Assembly (NCBI GenBank): GCA_964019415.1 | Contig: OZ025876.1 | Location: 7,850,745-7,914,744, forward strand | DNA length: 64,000 bases | Direction of reading: 5' to 3' | Source of the DNA: Ianthella basta | Lineage: Eukaryota > Porifera > Demospongiae > Verongiida > Ianthellidae | Shown here: piece by piece, positions 53,901 to 64,000 of the stretch | Layout of the letters: every line of letters starts with the position of its first letter | Numbering within the stretch: position 1 is the first letter of the stretch | The notes under the pieces: generated by a model | The model's database searches: none | Seen by the model: the letters and a program-made list of their open reading frames with translations, nothing else | Told to the model about the DNA's origin: nothing | Made by a program: the position numbers and the translations under genes

Positions 53901-56262
53901 CCAAGCGAACATGGGCAGGCACTGCTGAGGAGGACCTCTCCAGTCCCACACACCATGCTATCTCACTCTGTTGTAACATCCCCCTTGCTTCACAGGTAGA
54001 GACAGGGGCCACACCCCCCAGCACCGCCCACCTGTACCCACTCCCAGACGTAAGATATGTAAGCTCCCTGGATGTGAGCGGCCATGTTATGTGGAGAGAG
54101 ACGGACATGTCCGTGAATTCTGCGGGCACACTCATGCACAACAATACCAAGCCGAGCAGACCAGGAGCAGCAGGGCAGTGCAGAGGCAACACAAAGAAGA
54201 GCAGAAAGGAACAGGATGGTTTGGTGCGTTCTTTCTGTGAGACTACAGTGGATATACGAATTCATTATAACTTAGTTTTTGTACTACTCGATCAGTTAGT
54301 TCATTTGCATGAACCGACAGGAGTCCATTCACTATCCATGTGTTGATACAACATTCTTTATTTAGGCAAAGTTTGGAAATCAATTTGGGGTTCCAATCCT
54401 AACTCCCATACCAATGACAGTGAAGACAGCAGTTTTAATGAGGCCAGTGCAGACATGCAATTGAGTCCTAATGTTGTGTCTAGAGGACCACAAAGTGATG
54501 GTGATGCCACTAACATTTCAGAGATGGATGCAGGTGGAGTCAGCGTGGAGGGGAGGAGAGCTACTAACCTGAGGAAGAAACAACCTTCAAAGCTTAAGCC
54601 ACGGCCAGCAGACATGATATGGGGAACAGCCAAATCACGCACAGGTAGGTGCTACTTTACAGTAAATCTACTTTTATGTGTCATGTGCCATGTCACTGTA
54701 GTGTGCTTCTTCTCCAGGCCCTTCCCAAAGGGATGGTGTTGTCCCTAGCTTTTTAAAGAAGGAATCAGGTGGAGTCAGTGTGGAGAGGAAGGCTTCTAAC
54801 CAGAGGAAGAAACCTCCTTCAGTGCTTGAACCACCCACAGCACACGTGTCACACAGGATAGAAAGATTACTAAAGTCATCCACAGGTTGGTATTTGTGTA
54901 AGTGCATGCATGGGTATGCAGAGAGGGGAATCTCCAAATAATTCTCTTTACTGTGACATCATTGCACTCTTATCCAAAGGTACACAAGTGAATGCAGCTA
55001 TGGGTCAAGCAGGAATAGGTGTCAGTTCTAAAGGCATGAAATGTGGAGCATGTTCCTGCGAAGGCTTTCAAAGTTCTCCTGGCACCAATCTGTGTTACGT
55101 GTGTAGCCATCACCCAACAGCACACATGGCCTTGCACTCACCTCTGCAACCTGACTTCACCAGTGACACAAGCACAACTCTGACAACTGTCAGGACTTCC
55201 AACGCAGATAGTGAGTGGTATGTAGTGTGTGTGTGTGTGTTGTGGTGCCAGTTATTTGCCTTTGTGTTTGCTCACAAATCGTAAACATGAAGCCCTAGTC
55301 ATGGGACTATCACATTACACTTCAAAATGGTGCTGGTGGTCACGGCTGGTTTCTTGTTGTACTGTATGAGCCAAGTAGGCATATGTACATATCTCACTTG
55401 TGAAGGTCACTGCGAACACTTCTGTACAGCAGAGACATACATACACAGCACTGTCGCATACTCTATACAGCATATTACCAGGGATCAAACAACTTACTGC
55501 ACCGTGAGAGCCCCCATCACCCAAAGGTTGTTCTCATGGCATAGTTCACTGGACCTTTCCTGTCTCTTGTCTTACTTGTCTCCAGGTGCACAAGATCTGG
55601 TCCTTCCTCCTCCGGCAGCTAGGGAAGCAGAGGCTCGTCTTGTCTTGGACAATGATGATGCAATCATACAAGCCTTCTTGACAAAGTGGACCAAGAGGCC
55701 AGAGAGGAAACCGCAGCCAGCTGACATCAAGGGAGTGTTTCGTATTGACAACCCAGCCTTGAAGAGAAAGTTCGACCAATATTGTGCCACCCTTCTTTCC
55801 TCCAAAGTGGAATTGCATTATCACGGGACGGCGATGAAATGCAACCTCCTGCAGTCTCAGACGTTCTGCAGTGACACAACTTGTGGAGTTTGTGGGATCA
55901 GTCGGGATGGGTTTGACAAGACAAGGATTGGGACACATGTTGATTGGTTCAAGCGCTTCGGCCATGCCTTCTACCTGGCTCCCAACTCATCCAAATGTCA
56001 TGAGTACACACTGGGCTTTGGTAACCTACGTGCACTCCTCTACTGCCAGGTTGCCCTTGGCAACCCATATTACACACGCTCTGACCTGGAGAAATGCCAA
56101 TCCCCACCTGAAGGATGTCACAGTGTGTATGGTGAGGCTGGTAGGCACCACAGCAGAAAGGGAAGCTTGAACTACGATGAGGTGGCCGTTTATGTGTCAG
56201 AGGCCATTTTGCCAAGGTACATTGTAGTCTATCAGAAGGACGGCATTGGCGGCTTGCTTTGA
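50925..56262 (+). CDS. Gene J: multi-zinc-module PARP protein, paralogue of gene I
   Basis: Ten exons join in frame: 50925-51053, 51144-51219, 51911-52147, 52417-52845, 52923-53267, 53996-54223, 54366-54644, 54718-54885, 54980-55210 and 55586-56262, giving 932 residues. Order: Z1 (MGVDSRGVRRGAC with CTECNHPPTNHK), linkers, Z2 with a 16-Asp run and Z3 in one exon, Z4 plus heptads (VRGADSG), Z5, two linkers, a second Z1 and PARP. Z2 (KCLYCDKQ...CDACRKAH) and Z3 (CKLPGCNQRAQVESG) are intact, unlike in gene I. The PARP triad is present in YHGTA, AFYLAPNSSKCHEYT and NYDEVAVYVSEAILPRY; one residue is missing compared with gene I (VAIYGVPEA), close to the triad Glu. It is paired head to head with gene K. 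Likely an inducible ADP-ribosyltransferase. Confidence 0.83.
53090..53245 (+). repeat. 21-bp coding repeats (VRGADSG) in gene J
   Basis: About seven 21-base units (GTTCGGGGAGCTGACAGC plus three bases) encode a heptad linker after Z4, at the same place as the VQGGDSG array of gene A but with a different unit sequence. Confidence 0.85.
53351..53787. repeat. Long fold-back element in a gene J intron
   Basis: The left part (CAGTGGTAGATCAAAGTACA, then AATCCAATCCAATCC) and the right part (GGATTGGATTGT... TACTTTGATCTACCACTG) are inverted copies around a G-rich centre. The right end has CTGATAAAGGCC, TGGGCCGAAAC and GTTTGG, similar to the hammerhead-like ends at 1929 and 11448. Confidence 0.75.
54926..54961. 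promoter_or_regulatory. Internal kappaB-18-CRE relic before the second Z1 exon of gene J
   Basis: GGGAATCTCC at 54926-54935 and TGACATCA at 54954-54961 each differ by one base from the consensus and keep the exact 18-base spacing. They lie in the intron before exon 54980. Confidence 0.55.
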
Positions 56263-56529
56263 TGAGTCTTGGTAACGTGTTAATTCTAAAGATTTTTCTT
56301 TTTCATAGGTTTTATGTGTTGTACAATGCATGTAACAATCAATGACGTGCTCATGACAGTCACTGAGCAATCGGTTTTCACTCGTGCAGTTTTGTTCCAT
56401 CGTCATTGACTGGGAATAAGCTTGATTAAATAGTCCACAAGCCATTGACATGGCACAGAGTGTGTGTATTTGTGTGCATGTGCGCGCGCGTGTGTACATA
56501 TGTCTTCAGCCCCTAATGTGGCAGTGAGA
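56263..56529. other. 3' flank of gene J, no gene seen
   Basis: Noncoding sequence with a short TG/CG tract around 56461-56495 and no module of the cluster. Confidence 0.55.
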
Positions 56530-56990
56530 CCCTGGAGTAGGAAGCAGTTAGGGTAGATGTAATCTGAAGTAAAGGAATCCCTGCCATATGAGGAACTAGT
56601 ATGGAGCTCTGCATCAGAGCTAGAGCCAGCATCACCCACGTCAACGTGCCGGTTTGATTTGTTGTCCATGAGTGGAAAACATGAAAGCTGGCACTGTGGG
56701 GACACAATGCTGCTCCGTCAGGGTGTGGAGGAACTGCTACTCTCTAAAGAAACACCCGCCAAATGCCTGTCTTGGACTGTCTTTCAGTACCTATCATATA
56801 ATATCATACCACGGGAGGTAGCTAGTGGCTATTCATTCCTACACTGTGCATGAACTGCAGTACTTGAACACTCTCAACTCTGAAAGAATCACGCAGGGAA
56901 CCGTAGGGACCAAAGGGAACTCCGCGAACTCGCCACGGGGGCATACTGTAACGGGACAGCCGCCAAGCTGGCGCCACCCAACCCCTTTCT
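56530..56990 (-). pseudogene. Relic of a C'-like gene upstream of gene L
   Basis: On the minus strand, segments matching the C' Ser-rich tail (around GAGGAACTGCTACTCTCTAA on the plus strand) and the Z1/Z6 exons survive with large changes. It is head to head with gene L across the 57024 kappaB/CRE element, repeating the C'/C layout. Confidence 0.65.
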
Positions 56991-57023
56991 TCAGGGTCGT
57001 CTTGACGTGTGCCCGTGGAGAAA

Positions 57024-57059
57024 GGGAATCCCCCTAACAAGCCTCTTATTGTGACGTCA
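57024..57059. promoter_or_regulatory. kappaB-18-CRE composite upstream of gene L
   Basis: GGGAATCCCC at 57024-57033 and a perfect TGACGTCA at 57052-57059 are separated by 18 bases; the ATG is at 57101. Confidence 0.75.
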
Positions 57060-57100
57060 TAGGAAAGTGGCCTGAACCAACTGATGAGAGTCAAATTTTA

Positions 57101-58568
57101 ATGGGAGTCGATTCTAGAGGAGTTCATCGCGGAGAATGTTCTCTTCCCGGGTGCCAGTGCAAGGAATTTCAACGTGTCTCTGGTACCAGTAAGTGTTCCA
57201 CCTGTAATCATCCTCCCGCGAGCCACAAGGTCCCTCAGCAAGGTCCCTACAGTGACCATGAGGACAGTGTTGGAATTAGCGGCTGGCAGACCTGCCCTAG
57301 ATGTGGCACGGGGTACTCGCTGGTGGATTTAGGGGCGTGTCCCAAGTGCTGCCCAAGAGAATCGTGTAAAAGTGGGTGTGGCAAGCCAGCATTCTGTACC
57401 GTGGACCTGAGCTCATTTGGCTACTGCAGTTCTGAATGTCGGGACAGGCGTGAACTAGAGAGGGCCAAGAGTGAGGTGAGCAGAGCACTGGAGGAGTTTG
57501 AGGTGAACCCTGGAAGAGGCAGCACCCAAGCACCTGCAAAGGAGCCTGTCAGCTATGGTGCAACGGGACAGCCTCTGACCAGGGCCAAACTTCAGAGTAC
57601 TGACACTCCCACCAGTAAAGGTACTACTCATGGGTCCCCTCCCACTCAGCAACCAACCCCGCTTCATGGAGCAGTCTTTACGTTTTATCACTATGAAGTG
57701 TCCCTAAATGGCATACGTGCCATGTCCTTCTATAACAGTGGAAAGATTGAGATATTGAGTGGAACAAGAGGGGTGAGTTCATTGATTGTACTGTATAGTG
57801 CACTGTCACCAAGTGACTAGCATTATGTGTGGTGTTCCTTCATTCTGATGAGTGCAGATACTGGTGTCGTCAATTGAGGTGAACAAGGACACACTGAAGT
57901 GTAGTGTGCAGCCACTAGACCTGATCACTCAGTTTGATGACAAGTCAGTAGACAGCTTGTGTGACCAGTCTGGACGGTGCGAATTGATTGGTGAAATGTC
58001 ATTGAACAGTGTCAGCATGTGGGTTGCAAGGATACCAGGGATCCCTCACATAGCTTACCTCCAGAGTGAGTGAGAGAGCTACGATCATGTCCATATCTTC
58101 ATGGATGTGATAGTACAGGAATAATTTACATGTTGTGACTGGCTATTGTCTGCTTTTGGACTGTTGAAGAGGTTGAGGAGCCGCCTGTACGCGAATCAAG
58201 CAAGAAGCAGAGGGTTGTTGGATTTCTAGTGACACAGAAGGACCTGGAGGACCCTGCCTTATTCCTGGGAGTGTACATGGATGAACAGTCAAGCAGAAGG
58301 GTAATCTTGTTCGCAGACATAAGCTGTAGTTGAAATGTGTGTTCTCTTACTTGTCTTGTGCCCACTCCTCCAGGTGAACCATGTAAAAGCAGGCAGTGAG
58401 GGGTATAAAGCTGGGCTGCGTGAAAATGACATCATTCGGTCTGTGACTGTGGTCACTGCAGAGGGAATTGTGGGACCTGATACAGAGTGGAGTTTTGAGG
58501 GCATCAAGAGAATTGCAAGGGACTCACCATCTGTCTGTGCTCTACTGATGACTGTAGTGAACTCCTAA
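57101..58568 (+). CDS. Gene L: Z1/Z6-PDZ-PDZ protein with fused first exons
   Basis: Exons 57101-57772, 57858-58065, 58170-58300 and 58374-58568 encode 401 residues. Z1 (MGVDSRGVHRGEC, GCQCKEF, CSTCNHPPASHK) and Z6 (CPRCGTGY, DLGACPKCCPRESC, FGYCSSECRDR) lie in one uninterrupted exon, whereas C, D and F have an intron of about 400 to 1,200 bases here. The His-rich stretch coded at the start of their second exon is also missing, so the intron and flanking codons were deleted together. One Z6 ligand position reads R (CRDRRELE) where paralogues have C. PDZ1 has PLDLITQFDDK; PDZ2 has LFLGVYMDE, KAGLRENDIIRSV and FEGIKRIARDSP. Confidence 0.88.
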
Positions 58569-58882
58569 TGCAGCGGTCATTGTGTATGGGAGGATGTGTT
58601 AACACAGATATGCTAATTTTGGGAGACTGTACATTAGGCAGCTAGACCCTTTTGTGTAATGATATTCATTGTGTGCTCAAGAAAATGGCCGACAACTGCA
58701 GAGTATTATAATTATATGTAGCTACAATGCAATTTAGTATACATTAGGCTAATGCAAAAGGTTGCCGATTGAAGAGCATGACTCAAATATCAATCAACAT
58801 AAGGTACAAAAATATGAATTGAAAGTAATTAGCTGAATTTTAGAGACATTCAAAACACGTTTGGATTTTGGATAGCTGAATC

Positions 58883-60536
58883 TCAGTCTAAGCTATTCCC
58901 AGTGTCCAGCATATCTGTACGGCTGTTTGTCTTTGCCATGGACTGTGGCCCTGCACCACTCTCACTCCTATGATTTCTTCCTCTATGAGATATGTGCTTT
59001 GCTGTATCTGCCTCCACCTCCCTCCTCAGCTCGTCCCTCACCTTCATCAGCAGCTGTCCAAGCTTGTTCTGTCCACTGCCATCACCACCGTCACCCCAGT
59101 AGGAGTCATGGCTTGTATGCTCAATCAGTTTGCGCTCACCCGTATCCAATAGCAACCACCTGAGACGCTCGTGCTGTGTGAACTTGGCATACAGTGCGAC
59201 ATACATCACATCATCCTTGACCTCCTCCCAGTCACTCCTCCTCCACTGCAGTCCAAGGACAGGAGTGCGGGAGATGTCAAATGCCTCCCTTGCAGTCTGG
59301 CTCTGTTGGATAGTGTCAAAGAGGGGAGTGCCGATGTACTTCTGAGCTTGGAAGTAGTTCTCTGATGTGGCCCAATCTCTGCCGTCAATCCGGAGAGGAG
59401 CCTGATAGAAGTTGGTGAACTCGTAGTAGGGGTCATGTTTGTGGTAGAACCTGATTGGGTGTGATTCTGAACTGGATTTAGACCTAAAAAGTTTCCCAAG
59501 TTTGCCTGTAAAATACGAAGAAATTAACTCAATAAATCATAATTCTCTCACACCCATATTAACTAGCTCAAAATGAACACATTTACATGATCTTCACAGA
59601 ATGAACGCACCAAAGAATGACCATCTTGTTCTTTGCTGCCCATCTTCTCTTTGTTGGCTTTGCACTGCCCTGCTGCTCCTGGCCCGCTCGGCTTGGTATT
59701 GTTGTGCATGAGTGTGCCCACAGAAATCATGGACACGTCCATCTCCCTCCACATAGCATGGCCGTTGGCATCCAGGGAGCTTGCATATCTTACGTCTGGG
59801 AGTGGGTGCAGGTGGGCGGTGCTGGGGGGTGTGGCCCCTGTCTCTACCTGTGAAACAGGGAGGGATGATACAAGAGTGGGATAGGGCGGTGTATGTTGAA
59901 TGATATGTGCAATAAAAGGTCTTTTACATCACATGGCACACTTGGTCATGATCTCTTGGTATGAAGCTATCTATCATTACTAAAACGTGGAGCAAGTACC
60001 TCTCTGAGCAGTACTGCGCCGCTTCCCCTTGACTCTAGTCTTGCTGTGCTCCTGCTTGCGTGAGTCTAGCCCCTCCCCCTGCCCCACCCCCTGGCATCTT
60101 GCGCTTTGCGCTGTAATATTGATACAAGTTGAGCTAGGACCTGAATATGCACCACACCGTGTATGAGAGTGGGACGAAGTAATACAGAAGTGATGATTGA
60201 CAGAGTCACTAATCGGAGTCTGGGCAGCTGGAGGCATTTAACTACACACACACCACTTTGAATCCTACCCTTCATTCTGTGTGGAGGCAGTCACTCACTA
60301 CTGTGCGAAGTACCCAAGTAAGTAGCGTCCTCTTCCACCACTTCAACGTGGTCTTGTGAGGCGTCGTTGGATGTCGTGCCCGATTCCAGCAGCTCTGCCG
60401 TATCATCGGTTACTTCAGTTCCAGAGTTAAACAGCGTGATCAGCCATCTAAAGAAAACGTGACACGCGTCGCGTACAGCTTTACGAGCTTTGTTACAACA
60501 ACGCAAACAAGTGCAGTGCACTTTACACCCTCTCAT
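58883..60536 (-). CDS. Gene M: Z5-NADAR protein
   Basis: Exons 60536-60299, 60140-60000, 59847-59611 and 59505-58883 join in phase 1 to give 412 residues. The Cys-rich start (CKVHCTCLRCCNKARKAV) matches gene K. A Gln/Gly-rich exon (CQGVGQGEGLDSRKQ) follows, then an intact Z5 (CKLPGCQRPCYVEGDGRVHD and FCGHTHAQQY), then NADAR with FYHKHDPYYEFTNF, ATSENYFQAQKY, SYWGDGGDGSGQNKLGQLLM. The NADAR exon has no in-frame Met until late, so it must be spliced rather than start on its own. Gene K is the same design without Z5. The initiating ATG at 60536 is the first in frame after the promoter motif at 60605. ADP-ribosyl hydrolase activity is inferred from the family. Confidence 0.83.
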
Positions 60537-60604
60537 GGCTTTAGCGCAGCGTGCTGCACGCAACAACTTCGTACAGTTAGCAATGCTCAATTCCTGGACT
60601 TGGT

Positions 60605-60638
60605 GGGGAGTTCCCCTATGTTCTTTCCCATGACATCA
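60605..60638. promoter_or_regulatory. kappaB-like and CRE-like sites upstream of gene M
   Basis: GGGGAGTTCCCC at 60605-60616 contains a consensus kappaB site of a different half-site type, and TGACATCA at 60631-60638 is one base from a CRE. They lie 70-100 bases upstream of the minus-strand ATG at 60536. Confidence 0.6.
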
Positions 60639-60639
60639 T

Positions 60640-61018
60640 TCGTCACCGGGCCAATGGAGCCATGCTACTGAGACGCGCTCTAGTCACGGCCCCGTCTTTG
60701 CTGATCGAACTGATGATCATGATGGCATCTTTGCAGTGTCACTGGCAGCAACCATTCCGTTAACATATTGCGCACGTGGGGGGGGGGGGGGGGGGGTGGG
60801 ATAGCTACATGTGTCACTATGCCATCACATCTGCCTGCTAGCTTTCCTGTGTGGGGTTCACGACATGATTCAAACTTTCAAACGTGACACAACAAAAGTA
60901 CTAGCAGTACTGTGCAAAATACATGTGAGATAAATGTACATAATAGCATGACACATGCATTGTGCAGATTCATAATTGACCTTTAAGTGCAGGCATGCAA
61001 AAATAACATTGATGATCC
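60640..61018. other. Intergenic between M and N
   Basis: Contains a G-run of about 18 bases at 60778-60796; no gene seen. It holds the 3' flank of gene N and the distal promoter of gene M. Confidence 0.55.
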
Positions 61019-64000
61019 TTAATCTACACAAGTCCCATCATGTGAGGTCTCTGGACAGCTGACCTTTGCCATGGAATGTGGCTCAGCACCATCTTCAGGC
61101 TTTCGCTTCCTGTCCCCCTTCGCTTTCTTCAGCTCCTCTCTCAGCTCCTTCCTCAGCTTCATCAGCAGCTGTCCAAGCTTGTTCTGTCCACTGCCATCAC
61201 CACCGTCGCCCCAGTAGGAGTCACGGCTTGTGTGTTCAACAAGCCTGCGATCATCTGTATCCAACAGCAACCGCCTGAGACGCTCGTGCTGTGTGAACTT
61301 GGCATACAGTGCGACATACATCACATCATCCTTGACCTCCTCCCAGTCACTCCTCCTCCACTGCAGTCCAAGGACAGGAGTGCGGGAGATGTCAAATGCC
61401 TCCCTTGCAGTCTGGCTCTGTTGGATGGCACCAAAGAGGGGAGTGCCGATGTACTTCTGAGCTTGGAAGTAGTTCTCTGATGTGGCCCAAACTCTGCCGT
61501 CAATCTGGAGGGGAGCCTGATAGAAGTTGGTGAACTCGTAGTAGGGATCATGTTTGTGGTAGAACTTGATTGGCTGTGGTCCTCTCTGTTGGGTGCTCCC
61601 TGAGCTCAAATGTATCCCAATTTTGTCTATGGAAAATGAAAAGAATGACACATCAACATGGACACATGTACTGAGCTTCTATGCCTTCAGAATCCCAAGA
61701 AAGCACTCGCCCACACCCATAAGTGAAGATGAATAGTATAATTATGAGCTAGGTCAATATGAACATATCTGCAGTACATGGTCTTCACAGAATGAACGCA
61801 CCAAGTAACCACCATCCAGTTCCTTGTTGCTTATTTTCCTTGTGTTGGTTCTGTACTTCCCTGCTGCTCCTGGTCTGCTGGGTTAGGTATTGTTGTGCAT
61901 GAGTCCACCCACAAAAGTCATGGACACGTCCATCTCTCTCCTCATAACATGGGCGCTGACATCCAGGGAACTTACATATCTTACGTCTGGGTGTGGGTGC
62001 AGATGGGAGGTACCAGGGGGTGTGGCCCCTGTCTGTACCTGTGAAGCAATGGAAGGATAATACAAGGACTGGATGGTACACATGGGACATCCACTGGTAC
62101 GAAATCAACTCTCATATCTCACCTCTGCTAATTCTGTCACCGCCTTGAATAGATGCTTCAACTGCCTGAATACTGCTGTCATTTTCTTGAGCACTACTGT
62201 CACTATCCTGAGCACCACTGTCACCTCCCTGACCTCCACCATCACTGTCCTGAGCGCCAACGTCACCTACCTGAGTGCCACCGTCACCCTCGTGAGCACC
62301 ACTGTCACCCTCCTGAGTACCACTGTCACCTCCCTGAGCACCACCGTCACCTCCTAGAGCACCACTGTCACCTCCCTGAGCAACACTGTCACCTCCCTGA
62401 GCAACATTGTCACCTCCTAGAGCACTGCCGTCACCTCCCTGAGCACCACTGTCACCTCCCTGAGCAACACTGTCACCTCCTAGAGCACCGCCGTCACCTC
62501 CCTGAGCACCAAGACTGTCACCTCCTAGAGCACCGCCGTCACCTCCTAGAGCACCACTGTCACCTCCTAGAGCACCACCGTCACCTCCTAGAGCACCACT
62601 GTCAACTCCTAGAGCACCACCGTCAACTCCTAGAGCACCACTGTCACCTCTCTGAGCAACACTGTCACCTCCTAGAGCACCACCGTCAACTCCTAGAGCA
62701 CCACTGTCACCTCCTAGAGCACCTCCGTCACCTCCCTGAGCAACACTGTCACCTCCCTGAGCACCACTGTCACCCTCCTGAGCACCACTGTCACCTCCCT
62801 GAGCACCACTGTCACCTCCCTGAGCACCACTGTCACCTTCCTGAGCACCACTGTCACCTCCCTGAGCACCACTGTCACCTTCCTGAGCAACACTGTCACC
62901 TCCTAGAGCACCACTGTCACCTCCTAGAGCACCACTGTCACCTCCTAGAGCACCACTGTCACCTCCTAGAGCACCACTGTCACCTCCCTGAGCACCGCTG
63001 TCACCTCCCTGAGCACCACTGTCACCTCCTAGAGCACCACTGTCACCTCCCTGAGCACCACTGTCACCTCCCTGAGCACCACTGTCACCTCCTAGAGCAC
63101 CACTGTCACCTCCTAGAGCACCACTGTCACCTCCCTGAGCACCACTGTCACCACTATTCTGACCACCACAGTTACCTTCCTGGCTACCATTTTGGAGTGG
63201 AACTGGAGACAAAACGCATTACATTGATATTAAATATTTGACACACTTTGTCATGTACTGAGTATTGCACTCACCTGTAGGTGATGTGGGTGACATGCGT
63301 GAACTTTGAGACATGGGCAGCATTGGTGACACAGGTATCTGTGTCAACATGCTAAACATCTGATAATGGCGTTTGCTGCAAAACTCCTTGTACTCTCCAC
63401 TCTCCGCTTGGGCTTGCTCGTTGCACCCTGGTAGCTTACACTGTGGTCCTTCGCACACAACTTCAGGACTCAATTGTGTGTTTGCAGTGGTTTCACCCAA
63501 GACAACCTTACCATCACTATCATACTGTAGACATCTCAAGTGAGCAGTTCTGCACACATCACACACTAGAGCTTCTCTTCCATCCTCACGTTGTCTGGTT
63601 ACTTCTGCTGACAGTGGTATGCCACAGTCTACACACTTCACGGGAGATAATGAGTCCTCAGTACTGGGGCTTTGAGGTGTGGTGACTAAGTGTGGAACAA
63701 GATGCTTATGATGGAATAGACAATAGCAGCACATCTTCTAGCTCCATAGCTCGATAACAGTTCAGCACAGTGCTTTGTTTAATAGCACTCAACACAGTAT
63801 GTGCTGGCAGTCACACAGTCAACAAGTACCTCTCTGATCATGAGCGGTGTCAGGCCACTTCTCCTGGCTGCTTGTCTTGTCCTGCTGTTGCTGCTGCTGC
63901 TTGCCAGAGTCCTGCTCCACCCCCTGCCCCTCCTCCTGACACTCCATGTCTTGGACTGCACCTGTCTGCACCTCCATGTCAACAGCCTCACCTGGAGCAG
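61019..64000 (-). CDS. Gene N: zinc-module, long heptad-repeat and NADAR protein (5' end outside window)
   Basis: Minus-strand exons 64000-63830 (open to the right), 63685-63275, 63202-62123, 62038-61802 and 61626-61019 join in phase 1, with about 835 residues visible. Order: Gln-rich linker (GKQQQQQQDK), Z2 (KCVDCGIPL and CDVCRTAHLRC) with Z3 (CKLPGCNEQAQAESGEYKEF), about 40 heptads of GAQGGDS/GALGGDS, Z5 (CKFPGCQRPCYEERDGRVHD) and NADAR (FYHKHDPYYEFTNF, ATSENYFQAQKY, SYWGDGGDGSGQNKLGQLLM). The heptad exon lacks the Z4 finger that starts the matching exon in gene A. The opposite strand is also open across the heptads, but only the minus strand has flanking zinc modules and phase-matched splice sites. 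Confidence 0.83.
62290..63150 (-). repeat. 21-bp coding minisatellite (GAQGGDS / GALGGDS) in gene N
   Basis: About 40 tandem 21-base units lie within the exon 63202-62123. Two unit types alternate in blocks (CTGAGC and TAGAGC on the plus strand), suggesting higher-order duplications. Gene A has about 15 related units. Confidence 0.92.

Noticed and set aside
62153-63241. Plus-strand open frame of 362 codons rich in HLPEHHCH
   Set aside because: It is the complement of the gene N heptad array. The minus strand has flanking zinc modules, NADAR and phase-1 splice sites; the plus strand has none.

Overview
The window is animal (metazoan) genomic DNA. Coding exons are interrupted by GT..AG introns of roughly 70 to 1,200 bases with good polypyrimidine acceptors, there is at least one clear AATAAA poly(A) signal, and there are many (TG)n microsatellites and short fold-back or MITE-like elements. 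The TKL-type kinases, PDZ domains, kappaB-like and CRE-like promoter motifs and compact layout suggest an early-branching animal, most likely a sponge. That taxonomic guess is inference.

The whole 64 kb is one cluster of related mosaic genes built from a small set of exon modules. Most internal modules begin and end in phase 1; the kinase and coiled-coil exons end in phase 0. The modules are: a single-exon TKL-like protein kinase (K); a phase-0 coiled-coil exon (CC); six Cys/His-rich, probably zinc-binding modules called here Z1 (starts MG-V/I-DSRG, then CxxxCxC and CxxCxHPPxxHK), Z2 (KCVDCD...CDVCRTAH), Z3 (CKLPGCNQ...FCSKxH), Z4 (CQYPECSEVC...CCEVHH), Z5 (CKLPGCQRPCY...DFCGxTHAQQY) and Z6 (DLGACPKCCPRESC...FGYCSAECRDR); two PDZ domains; a PARP-type ADP-ribosyltransferase catalytic domain; and a NADAR (YbiA-like) domain, a family known to reverse ADP-ribosylation.

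Plus-strand order from the left: gene A (CC-Z3-Z4-Z5-NADAR-Z6-PDZ-PDZ; its kinase lies off the left edge), gene B (K-CC-Z2-Z6, 3' end unclear), gene C (Z1-Z6-PDZ-PDZ), gene D (same), gene E (K-CC-PARP), gene F (Z1-Z6-PDZ-PDZ), gene G (K-CC with unrecognised extra exons), gene H (K-CC-Z6-PDZ-PDZ), gene I (Z1-Z2/Z3-Z4-Z5-Z1-PARP), gene J (same as I) and gene L (Z1/Z6-PDZ-PDZ). On the minus strand: gene C' (small Z1/Z6 protein, head to head with C), gene K (NADAR, head to head with the PARP gene J), gene M (Z5-NADAR) and gene N (Z2/Z3-long heptad repeat-Z5-NADAR, running off the right edge). Pseudogene relics of the same modules lie between them.

The Z1-starting genes share a promoter signature: a palindromic NF-kappaB-like GGGGAATCCCC site, usually followed exactly 18 bases later by a CREB/ATF-like TGACGTCA site, 45 to 160 bases upstream of the ATG. 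Three kinase genes instead carry a C/EBP-like TTGCGCAAT at a fixed place before the ATG. Together the cluster looks like an inducible, probably immune or stress signalling system in which kinase, scaffold (coiled coil, PDZ, zinc module), ADP-ribosyl writer (PARP) and ADP-ribosyl eraser (NADAR) parts are shuffled between tandem genes. The domain calls are supported by visible motifs; the immune role and interaction of the products are inference.
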